From: SIG480 sp045533555
GTDB taxonomy: Bacteria; Bacillota; Clostridia; Oscillospirales; JAAYXM01
Assembly: GCA_045533555.1 (NCBI GenBank)
Contig: JAZSHZ010000035.1
Span: 1-10,466 of the forward strand
Length of the DNA: 10,466 nt
Direction of reading: 5' to 3'
In this document: in pieces, positions 6,001-10,466 of the stretch
Position numbering within the stretch: position 1 is the stretch's first letter
Layout: each line of letters starts with the position of its first letter
Notes under the pieces: generated by a model
The model's input: only the letters and a program-made list of their open reading frames with translations
What the model was told of the DNA's origin: nothing
Databases searched by the model: none
Made by a program: the position numbers and the translations under genes

Positions 6001-8779
6001 CAGTCCAGCCTCCCTCGTGTGTACCGAGGTCGATACCGAGAGCGTTTGTCGAGAAATAGCCGTTTGCGCTGGTCGGGCGCGTGTTGCGCGCTGCAACCAT
6101 TGCCCAGGGGCGTCCCTTATCTCCATAGGTTGTTGCGATGCTCTTCAAGAAGTCTTCCTTCTTCAACGGCTCGGTTGAGCCTGCCGCACCTGCAACAGTT
6201 ACCTGATAGTTTCCTTCGCCGTATGCTCCGAGATAGAAGGCATATGAAGCGTTTGCGCCCGAATATGAGTCGTCGCGGATAACCGTAACTTCAACATCCT
6301 TTGTAACCGTCTCGTCACGGAGTGTTCCGGTTACCTCAAGCGTTGCCGTGCCCTCGCCTGCGGCATAGATATTGTCATCCTTGCCGAGCAAGAGAACGCC
6401 GTCGCCGTCGTCCTTGATCTCAAAGCTTACCTTGCCGTCGTTTCCGTCGATTTCCTTACCCTTTGCAAACCACGTTACGTCGGGAGTTTCAAGCTTTTCG
6501 CCATAGTATACATCGCCGAAATCCGCCTCGATTGCATCGAGAACGGGAAGCGGCGGAACCTCATATTCAAACGTGATTTTCTCAACCGTTGCCGCGCCCT
6601 TTGCCTTTGCGCGGAAGATAAGAGCATATTCCTTGTCTTCTTCGAGTTCAAAGACACCGTTATCCGAAATTTCTACTGCGCTGAGACCCACTGCCGGATC
6701 AGCCCAGAAGTTTCCTTTTGCAACCATATTGTCTTCGGAAATTCCGAGGCTCGTAAATGACATGGCTCCGTTCTTTCGTCCGTAGTAATAGTCGCCTGCA
6801 ATATACGTCGTTGCCGTGCCGTAGGTTGCAGAGCTTTCAAGCGTCGCCTTTAAATCGCCCTCATACGGAAGAACATAAACCTCGACATCCGAGCATGCGT
6901 TTCTGTATTTATATGCTGTAAGCGCCGTAACCTGTGCTCTTGTCTTTCCCGGGGATTTAAACTTGAACGCTATCCATTCATCTGTTCCGTTTGAACCAAC
7001 GCCTAAATATGTACTAAGCTGAATCTGGTCGCAGGAGGTCTGCTCCGCAGTCATTCTGCCCGTACCGTTACCGAAGGTTGAGCCGACATAAGCCCAGTTG
7101 TTTGACGGAACTTCATCCGATGCCGGATATGCCGCATATGCCGGGTTCGGATATGTGCGGTATGCAGCACCTTCCGCACCGTTTGCGCCCGATGTCAGCT
7201 CAATCTTTTCAAGCCAGGTATTATCGGAGGTAACGTCCGTTCTGCCGCCTTTTGTAAAGCTGTAGGTCATCTCAAGCGTATCGCCCTGAAGACCGTCCTC
7301 AGTCTGTGCAATAAGCTCAAAGCTGTTGATATATGTGTAGAAACGACCTGTACTGTCCTGAGAGATAAGGAGGTAGTATGTACCTGCCTCAAGCTCGATT
7401 GCTTCGCCCGTAAGCGCCGTCGGAGTTGTTGCGATAGCACTGCCCTGTTCAAGCGAGCCTGTAACCGCAAGCTTAAATTCTTCAGGTATTGTATATGCAA
7501 AATCCTTCTTCAGCATAGTTGTCGCTACCTGCACAGAATTTACGGTATCATTTTCAAAATCAAACTTATATCCGCTACCGCTATAGTTGGTATAGCTCTT
7601 TCCGTTTATGGCATCATCAATGAGATATGCGTAATAAACAGGTTGGTTATAACATGAAAATGCATTCAACTTAGGCATATATGTTCCCGACACCGGAACC
7701 TCAAGCTTGAACACAACGCCGTTCCATCCGACAGGATTATATGACGTGCTCGCCGCATAGCCCCAGAAGCCGTTTTCCGTAAGCTGCTGGAGATAATCGG
7801 GTCCTGCGGCATTGGTATAATAGCCGCCACTGTCTTCAAGATATGTCCAGTCGTCACCCGGCTCTGTCGCATCGTTGCCGTCACCCGGTGCGATATTCTT
7901 TCTCTTTACCTTAAGAACACCATTTGTTTCCGTGATTGCCGAAACATCTTCGCCTGCGCCCGCAAGTGAGAAGTCATATTTGAGGTCACTTATCGCAGTC
8001 GGCTGAACAACAAGCTCGAAGCTGTTTATATATGTGTAGAATCTTGATGTGCTGTCTTGCGAAACAAGAAGGTAATATGTTCCTGCCTTGAGCTCAAGAG
8101 CTTCGCCCGTGAGAGCTTCGGGAGTCGTCGGAACATTCACCTTGTTCTGCGGAGCACCCTTTACCGCAAGAGTATACTCTGCAGGAAGGTCATACGTATA
8201 TTCCGCCTGCAATGCATTGATTGCATATGTGACGGTATTTGCCATATTGTTTTCAAAATCCCATGTATACCAATTTCCTGCTTTATTCTGATACTGCTTG
8301 CCGTTTATCGAGGAATCAATAAGGTATGCATAGTATTCATTGTTGTTGCTGTGCGGAAGTACGTTAAGTTTCGGGACATATGTTCCGTCCGCAGGAACCT
8401 CAAGCTTAAATACAAGACCATTCCAGCCGAGCGGATTATATGTGACACTTGCCGCATAACCCCAGAAGCCGTTCTCCGTGAGCTGCTGGAGATAGTCGGG
8501 GCCGCCTGCATTTGTGTAGTAGCCGTAATCCTCAAGATATGCCCAGTCATCGCCGCTCTCCGATGCGCTGTTGCCGATTCCGGATGTTACGTTCATTCTC
8601 TTTATACCTGACAAAACTGCATTTGTCTCAGTAATTGCCGAGATATCTTCGCCTGCGCCCGCAAGCGTGAAGTCATATTTAAGACTCTTTGCCACGGATG
8701 CCTCTCCTGCCAAAGCCACGCTCGGAAGAAGCCCGACGAGCATAGCCACCGCAAGAATAAGCGCTAACGCTTTTTTCAT
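1..8779 (-). CDS. Giant secreted multi-modular heparinase II/III-like polysaccharide lyase, C-terminus missing
   Basis: The frame opens at an ATG (8777-8779) with a GGGAGGA ribosome-binding site six bases upstream and stays open for 2,926 codons to the left edge, so stop and C-terminus are not seen. Residues 1-24 form a signal peptide (MKK, hydrophobic core, ending SVALA). Residues 34-499 are two tandem 233-residue modules; about 505-740, 844-1042 and 1240-1433 hold weaker relatives of them. Ig-like segments lie between (about 745-840, 1045-1235), and two Big_2-type domains cover about 1444-1525 and 1530-1623. The lyase spans about 1627-2650. A He_PIG-like domain (about 2783-2866), a low-complexity linker and a repeat-derived tail follow. 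Heparinase II/III-fold enzymes cleave uronic-acid polysaccharides by beta-elimination; the substrate here is unknown. It was probably exported and attached or retained by a C-terminal anchor outside the window. It starts 19 bp after the lipoprotein gene, which suggests cotranscription. Confidence 0.9.
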   Translation of the reverse strand, partial: MKKALALILAVAMLVGLLPSVALAGEASVAKSLKYDFTLAGAGEDISAITETNAVLSGIKRMNVTSGIGNSASESGDDWAYLEDYGYYTNAGGPDYLQQLTENGFWGYAASVTYNPLGWNGLVFKLEVPADGTYVPKLNVLPHSNNNEYYAYLIDSSINGKQYQNKAGNWYTWDFENNMANTVTYAINALQAEYTYDLPAEYTLAVKGAPQNKVNVPTTPEALTGEALELKAGTYYLLVSQDSTSRFYTYINSFELVVQPTAISDLKYDFSLAGAGEDVSAITETNGVLKVKRKNIAPGDGNDATEPGDDWTYLEDSGGYYTNAAGPDYLQQLTENGFWGYAASTSYNPVGWNGVVFKLEVPVSGTYMPKLNAFSCYNQPVYYAYLIDDAINGKSYTNYSGSGYKFDFENDTVNSVQVATTMLKKDFAYTIPEEFKLAVTGSLEQGSAIATTPTALTGEAIELEAGTYYLLISQDSTGRFYTYINSFELIAQTEDGLQGDTLEMTYSFTKGGRTDVTSDNTWLEKIELTSGANGAEGAAYRTYPNPAYAAYPASDEVPSNNWAYVGSTFGNGTGRMTAEQTSCDQIQLSTYLGVGSNGTDEWIAFKFKSPGKTRAQVTALTAYKYRNACSDVEVYVLPYEGDLKATLESSATYGTATTYIAGDYYYGRKNGAMSFTSLGISEDNMVAKGNFWADPAVGLSAVEISDNGVFELEEDKEYALIFRAKAKGAATVEKITFEYEVPPLPVLDAIEADFGDVYYGEKLETPDVTWFAKGKEIDGNDGKVSFEIKDDGDGVLLLGKDDNIYAAGEGTATLEVTGTLRDETVTKDVEVTVIRDDSYSGANASYAFYLGAYGEGNYQVTVAGAAGSTEPLKKEDFLKSIATTYGDKGRPWAMVAARNTRPTSANGYFSTNALGIDLGTHEGGWTAFKIKVPAPGKYNVDLGAYSYANGGLAKLYMLPYEETMDFDTITANIASYTTAENYVGEADTYSKDKVVKTYPSCGQFIASNELDYSEGYAEYLMIVYMTKSKVGSETAILLYSVDLMGGPALKSTETTFDYTTVGVGESATVVEYEGKNYAGEAVDVKNAYVEYRLAEGSEDILDVSKDGKTFTAKKEGKATVITYSILDGTIITEENVITVDDSMTIKNAYIYAKDKYNIGEELEFDVRLEQSDRKVISGGEIISYEIVEQDEGVITLSDNNTKANVTGAGKAKIKAKIAARGNVYDSDTVELVISDMGEYPANFAIDFRIGAYPGDYATAVNNALTYTATRNWIFHEIKGSVVASNMYSFTTDGKYAQFLWEGSGINNGTSYIAFKAHFSSAGKYTVDSVGYCRNRASCMELYLIPVEDAADGNLVSKLVKDNEYYFGTADHFVPQSNAGPDQLKTFGTNEVKAAGEYYVVFKPVKGIAYDSAAGGYGSGDCWYPLYISFENGSSMRSAGLAADASGINIGESLNITVKLYDGSGEEINYEPDSIDNIVWKSSNANIATVDQNGVVTGVSEGRVTISAKVTRDGLTKEGTMDIFVEDTSGINPTLGISLEADNENIYVYGETTVRAVAAMNSGKNVAVPSEYVTWTVESGSEFIDLDASGRVSGKAAGTAVISAKVSGEWKTDADIYEIAPIEITVGWDATVNPQIYTLAERENAIKNAKKYGWVSDEVKKVKREADKWIEKLDWLYDNVVFEGLPRYYHVGHKYDPKKFFCRYCGCNIGLEYGSYAWAMSPLTAPWKITCPDCKRNFPSNDFASFYKLGLTDSGAFSIDIALQKHHEMFVCEDVKAGRECSHNPGFPELPKQNPITYANESEWSAQYNKWIAARATKEWFDYYGYGVKGGYLHNDLYINDLGDPRWGVDDGFGYLQSYTSDPNAIGFDSSYSEGDNGLAYYTYGGAKYPVQHTYIAYYIHEAAWYGNGGVANSGLVMNAIDDLAHAFVYTGEAKYGRAGAILLDRVADAYPDFDWYRWHTWRGDAYRGSIVDAVWANGMAKIFATAYDAFLPIYNDPYVVNYLSRKGAKYEKDIYGNWKLDENGNPISVNLKDSPGAVRKNAEDNILLTIYSDVLTGKLWGNFGMHQSALAAAAVALNREPESSEMLEWITKDGTGYNTGAIQQKPIAGGYVMKNLIEEVDRDGIGNENAPGYNRLWITNLLYLAEMLEDYEGASPINLFENPKFLSMFPAHLNLTLGGYYGAQIGDSGATASSGVVLELKDSIQGFKYTGSRLLAQGMYKKNGDSVNGLHGTVLDDDPEWVMKQIEKIIEEDGELALESNMLTGFGFASLRAGSHNKSVSAQTETNTIRDFSIYFGANTGHGHYDTLNLLMSAYGLNIAPDLGYPEQTGSQPNRMEWVDAAISHNTVVVDEMEQTSNGTVGTPYHFDDSDNVKIMDVAVDNVYKQTDEYRRSVVMVKVDDEISYGVDFFHINGGNDHLYSFHSQSDELSAVYGLGELYEQPMYTEAKGNKYGVYAGPDVKYGPDPNGVSNGKYPHGYTWLYDVRKYNSIDKNFSVEFNVKDWNQKMTQKRDVKLCLTMLSDEPMNEVTFASALPPQTSNNKRLGELDYLLVRRKGKDLNTTFTTVLEPYENGKKYVEKIEKVTMERAPGVKPGLNDAFSAVKVTLKNGRCDYIIYSTNTEIDYVVDGKFNFRGFAGVISLENIDGKENIVYKYLNDGEVLDFVDAEEKETLSAYTGTISSFTRELSMENNITFTPDAGMTVDTAALSGKYVYIENDGIQNGAYRIDGAFLAENGDVVLDIGMVSPIRRFVDSSDMSLGYVYNIKEGQSLRIPLSSMETSAPVFAPIADASATAGSTVSIKINVESPVGKDITLIGTSLPRGMVIDTEKNVIVWKPDKSQLGKNHVAITADDGTMKTTVHFTVEVFGSTTAGGGGGSSGAPSTPGTTTPTIPATKPEDKDNSTSSTDNVDKTPSVGDADSSLGEGA
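48..178 (-). other. Low-complexity C-terminal linker of the giant protein
   Basis: After the last Ig-like domain, residues about 2868-2911 read as a Gly run (GGGGGSSGAPSTPG), then Thr/Pro-rich (TTTPTIPATKP), then charged and Ser-rich (EDKDNSTSSTDNVDK). Linkers of this kind in Clostridia surface proteins usually lead to an anchor such as SLH domains, a sortase signal or a membrane helix. The anchor itself would be outside the window. The linker ends exactly where the palindromic repeat begins. Confidence 0.75.
830..3901 (-). other. Heparinase II/III-like lyase domain of the giant protein (residues about 1627-2650)
   Basis: This is the catalytic part. A Cys-rich entry segment has C1701-x2-C1704-x-C1706 and, after a short loop, C1730-PD-C1733, followed by KRNFPSNDF; this looks like a zinc site and resembles the CP-x-C segment seen in some heparinase II/III-like proteins. 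The helical region contains WHTWRGDAYRG (H1959), GNFGMHQSALAAAAV (N2062, H2066) and DGIGNENAPGYNRLW (D2123, E2128, Y2133). The last matches the family pattern DGS-x-FEGS-x-SYHRL, where the Tyr is the proposed catalytic acid/base. The beta-sandwich has GFASLR (from 2267), TGHGHYD (H2302, H2304, D2306), PDLGYP (D2322) and HNTVVVDE (H2345), corresponding to the family H-x-H-x-D, DxG and HNT motifs. The fold call is firm. The exact PL family and substrate are not resolved, and the assignment of catalytic residues is by motif comparison from memory. Confidence 0.85.
7283..7981 (-). repeat. Tandem protein module, copy 2 (residues 267-499)
   Basis: The second copy starts at KYDFSLAGAGED. Conserved blocks recur at the same 233-residue spacing: PDYLQQLTENGFWGYAAS, GWNGVVFKLEVP (W352 against W119), LTGEAIELEAGTYYLL and FYTYINSFEL. 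By eye the two copies are clearly more than half identical in protein, with many synonymous differences in DNA, so the duplication is real but not brand new. The middle parts, around residues 135-190 of copy 1 and the equivalent of copy 2, are the most divergent. That could mean different ligand preferences. Confidence 0.85.
7982..8680 (-). repeat. Tandem protein module, copy 1 (residues 34-266)
   Basis: This is the first of two directly adjacent copies in the giant protein. It starts at KYDFTLAGAGED just after the signal peptide. It includes PDYLQQLTENGFWGYAAS, GWNGLVFKLEVP (W119) and, near its end, AGTYYLLVSQDS and FYTYINSFEL. The alternating hydrophobic pattern, many aromatic residues and the lack of catalytic motifs suggest a beta-sandwich, possibly a carbohydrate-binding module. 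I do not recognise the family. Function is an inference from its place in a lyase. Confidence 0.85.
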
Positions 8780-8785
8780 AAAAAT

Positions 8786-8792
8786 TCCTCCC
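8786..8792 (-). promoter_or_regulatory. Ribosome-binding site of the giant lyase gene
   Basis: The minus strand reads GGGAGGA, six bases before the ATG at 8779. It lies inside the 19-bp gap after the lipoprotein stop codon, leaving no room for a separate promoter, so the lyase gene is probably translated from the same mRNA. This site decides the start: the ATG is followed directly by a good signal peptide. Confidence 0.85.
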
Positions 8793-8798
8793 TGTGAG

Positions 8799-9632
8799 TT
8801 ACTTCTTGATTGCGTTATAAATATCCTCAAAATCGATCAATTTCGCCTGAACCTGACCGATAATAAAGGTTGTCGCCTTATGCACTTCCTGAGTCTCCCA
8901 TGTGTCTGCGTGCTCCATTGCACCGGAACATTCGGGGACGAAGAAGAGTCGCTTTCCGCTTCCTATCATATTGGAAATACCAAGCTCACGGGTGAGGACA
9001 CACATATTCGATGCATAGCCCGTGTAGATGAGATTCTTTATGCCGTCGTTATCAAGCTTTTCGTTGAACTTATCAAAAGGCCAATCGGTGTGGTAGAGAA
9101 GCTCTGCCTTGCCTTCATCAACAAGAGCCTGGAGTCCTGCACTGATTTTCGTATTGTATTTCATTCTCGCGGGATCGTTTGTAAGGATGATAACCTTATG
9201 TCCGCTTTCAGCCGCCGCCTGCATAAGCGGGAGAGTTGTCTTTTCGGTTATTGCGCCGAAATATTCGTTGAGATAATCGTCTGCCCAATCGCACCACGGA
9301 TCCATAACGATGAATGCCGTATCCTTGTTTGAAAGCTCAAAATCATAGTAATACCAATCATCAGCCGTCTTTATCTTTGTTTCGGAAAGATAGTCATAGC
9401 CGCCCTCATCATTGATATACCAATGCGAATAGGACTTTGTGCGAAGGGTATATGTCATCGTTCCGTCCTCTGCGACAGTTGTCGCAGGGTCGAGCGCCTC
9501 GCCGTCATCATCTGCCCAAAGGTCAAATGCCGCCATCGTTTCTTCCTCCTCGTCTCCTGCCGTTGCCGCGCAGGCAGCAAGAGCAAATACCATGATACCC
9601 GCAAGCAGTAATGCGATAATACGCTTTTTCAT
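8799..9632 (-). CDS. Isochorismatase-like (cysteine hydrolase superfamily) lipoprotein
   Basis: This complete gene encodes 277 residues. A lipoprotein signal peptide ends in a lipobox (ALAAC, Cys21), then comes an acidic tether (GDEEEE), so the protein should sit on the outer face of the membrane. Residues about 30-100 are an aromatic-rich stretch I do not recognise. The hydrolase domain runs from about 104: FIVMDPWCDW supplies the conserved Asp (D111), HKVIILTND a core strand, and GYASNMCVLTRELGI the nucleophile position (C211). The NMCVL-x-R-x-xGI form resembles a subgroup of isochorismatase-family proteins of unknown role rather than nicotinamidases or true isochorismatases. The usual catalytic Lys, expected about six residues before the F of DWPF (F186), is not seen there; Tyr180 or His181 occupies the area. 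The substrate is therefore unknown and activity uncertain. Its closeness to the lyase gene suggests a shared transcript and possibly a role in processing amide or ester groups, which is only a guess. Confidence 0.85.
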   Translation of the reverse strand: MKKRIIALLLAGIMVFALAACAATAGDEEEETMAAFDLWADDDGEALDPATTVAEDGTMTYTLRTKSYSHWYINDEGGYDYLSETKIKTADDWYYYDFELSNKDTAFIVMDPWCDWADDYLNEYFGAITEKTTLPLMQAAAESGHKVIILTNDPARMKYNTKISAGLQALVDEGKAELLYHTDWPFDKFNEKLDNDGIKNLIYTGYASNMCVLTRELGISNMIGSGKRLFFVPECSGAMEHADTWETQEVHKATTFIIGQVQAKLIDFEDIYNAIKK

Positions 9633-9638
9633 GTTTTT

Positions 9639-9647
9639 TCCTCCTTT
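9639..9647 (-). promoter_or_regulatory. Ribosome-binding site of the isochorismatase-like lipoprotein gene
   Basis: The minus strand reads AAAGGAGGA, then a six-base A-rich spacer, then the ATG at 9632. The near-perfect anti-16S match supports this start, and the lipoprotein signal peptide begins immediately after it. Confidence 0.85.
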
Positions 9648-9658
9648 ATAGTCCCGTT

Positions 9659-9684
9659 AAGCCTCTCCCGACCGGGAGAGGCTT
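9659..9684 (-). terminator. Strong intergenic hairpin, possible terminator or attenuator
   Basis: GCCTCTCCC (9661-9669) pairs perfectly with GGGAGAGGC (9674-9682) across a GACC loop, and AA/TT extends the stem on each side. It lies between the stop of the upstream repeat protein (9698) and the ribosome-binding site of the lipoprotein gene. In the direction of the genes the stem is followed by TTAACGGG, which is not a real U-tract; in the opposite direction it is followed by TTTTCC. It may therefore be a partial terminator, an mRNA 3'-end stabiliser or a terminator for antisense transcription. I see no convincing promoter in the 65-bp gap. Confidence 0.55.
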
Positions 9685-9697
9685 TTCCGATTAAAAC

Positions 9698-10466
9698 TTA
9701 CTTGCTGTAGACGACCTTATATGCGCCGTCCTCTTCATAGACGAGATATCCTCGCGCAGTTGTTGCGCCGCCGCTTCTCGGCTTCGCGGTAAACTGTCCG
9801 TGTGTTGCTTTTCTCTGGCTCGTTGCCTTGCCGTCACAGCTGTCTACCGTGTGATTGCCGTTGCCGAAGATGATTCCGACTTCGACGATGTTCTTTCCGC
9901 ATGCATCATATTCGATCATATATGCGTTATCGGATTTTACATCACTGTCGAGAACGACCATCGGCTCTGCAGAGCCTGCTTTGCCTTCTATCGTCGCATC
10001 ATCCCAGACATAATAGGTGTATGTCTTTCCGTATGCAACTGCTTTTTCGTTTCTGTACCAGACAACATTTTCATCGGATGTGAATGTTGCTTCTTCGCCG
10101 TATTTATAGCTCTTTCCGTTTACGGTGTAGCTTGTTTCCGCATCCTTGAAGCCTGCAACTACTCGCGTTACATCTGCCGTGAGGATTGTTTCTGCAGTGA
10201 ACTCGGTATTCTTATCGAGAAGCCACTTATCGAATACATAGCCCGTTATGCTCGGATTTGCGGGAAGCGCTACCTTGTCGCTTGCATCTGCAACCGCCTC
10301 GGAGAGATATTCGCCGTTGCCGTTGAAGAACTCGACGAGCTTGCCAGTAACTTCATTTGTATAGATTGCGGTGAGGTATGTATGTGTCGTTGCGACAAAG
10401 GAATATTCCGCATCTGCCGATACCCACTCGCCGTTATCTGCAGTTCCGCGTACCCAATGGCGGAAG
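9698..10466 (-). CDS. C-terminal part of a secreted repeat protein with Listeria-Bacteroides-type (Flg_new-like) repeats
   Basis: The frame is open from the right edge to a TAA at 9698-9700, giving 255 residues of a longer protein whose start is outside the window. I use the whole open frame rather than the internal ATG at 9961. It begins FRHWVRGTADNG and SYSFVATT-like sequence typical of a repeat end (HTYLTAIY). A new unit follows: VEFFNGNGEYLSE, LPANPSITGYVFDKWLLD, TEFTAETILTADVTRVVAGF. This is the InlB B-repeat/Flg_new pattern. A beta-rich stretch comes next (NGKSYKYGEEATFTSDE, VVWYRNEKAVAYGKTY). The terminus, NGNHTVDSCDGKATSQRK through TTARGYLVYEEDG to AYKVVYSK, resembles the ends of large Clostridia surface proteins. 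No anchor or enzyme motif is visible in this part. It is probably an extracellular adhesion or glycan-associated protein; whether it shares a transcript with the next gene depends on the hairpin. Confidence 0.8.
   Translation of the reverse strand, partial: FRHWVRGTADNGEWVSADAEYSFVATTHTYLTAIYTNEVTGKLVEFFNGNGEYLSEAVADASDKVALPANPSITGYVFDKWLLDKNTEFTAETILTADVTRVVAGFKDAETSYTVNGKSYKYGEEATFTSDENVVWYRNEKAVAYGKTYTYYVWDDATIEGKAGSAEPMVVLDSDVKSDNAYMIEYDACGKNIVEVGIIFGNGNHTVDSCDGKATSQRKATHGQFTAKPRSGGATTARGYLVYEEDGAYKVVYSK

Noticed and set aside
7666..8550. Two similar short minus-strand frames (7666-7884 and 8305-8550)
   Set aside because: They are out-of-frame readings of the two tandem module copies. 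Their similarity only reflects the duplication.
8571..9332. Plus-strand open frame across the lipoprotein/lyase junction (253 codons)
   Set aside because: It overlaps two well-supported minus-strand genes with proper ribosome-binding sites and signal peptides, and its translation resembles no protein family.
9698..9961. A separate 87-residue gene starting at the ATG at 9961
   Set aside because: The same frame continues open to the window edge with domain-like sequence, and there is no ribosome-binding site before this ATG, so it is an internal Met.

Overview
The window looks like a piece of a gut Clostridia chromosome or metagenomic contig, most likely from the Oscillospiraceae or a related family. 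The clues are GGAGG ribosome-binding sites, very large secreted modular proteins with bacterial Ig-like and Listeria-Bacteroides-type repeats, and at the left edge a CTCCCTC/GAGGGAG palindromic repeat of a kind I recall as common in gut Clostridia genomes. The taxon is an inference, because no ribosomal or marker gene is present.

All supported genes lie on the minus strand and are read from right to left. First (9698-10466) is the C-terminal 255 residues of a secreted-type repeat protein; its start is outside the window. A 65-bp gap with a strong hairpin follows. Next (8799-9632) is a complete 277-residue lipoprotein of the isochorismatase-like (cysteine hydrolase) superfamily. Only 19 bp later begins a giant secreted protein (start at 8779) whose reading frame stays open for 2,926 codons to the left edge, so its C-terminus is missing.

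The giant protein has, in order: a signal peptide; two tandem copies of a 233-residue module; three more distantly similar beta-rich modules alternating with Ig-like segments; two Big_2-type Ig-like domains; a heparinase II/III-like polysaccharide lyase (Cys-rich entry segment, helical region with a DG-x3-E-x4-Y motif, beta-sandwich with H-G-H-x-D and HNTVVVD motifs); a putative He_PIG-type Ig domain; a Gly/Ser/Pro/Thr-rich linker; and a stretch encoded by the palindromic repeat, read in frame.

The likely theme is an extracellular glycan-degrading unit: a lyase on a long multi-module scaffold, probably cotranscribed with a surface lipoprotein hydrolase and possibly with the upstream repeat protein. 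The substrate (glycosaminoglycan, alginate-like uronan or other uronic acid polymer) cannot be decided from sequence alone. The window is almost completely coding. I see no RNA genes, CRISPR array, transposase or plus-strand gene.
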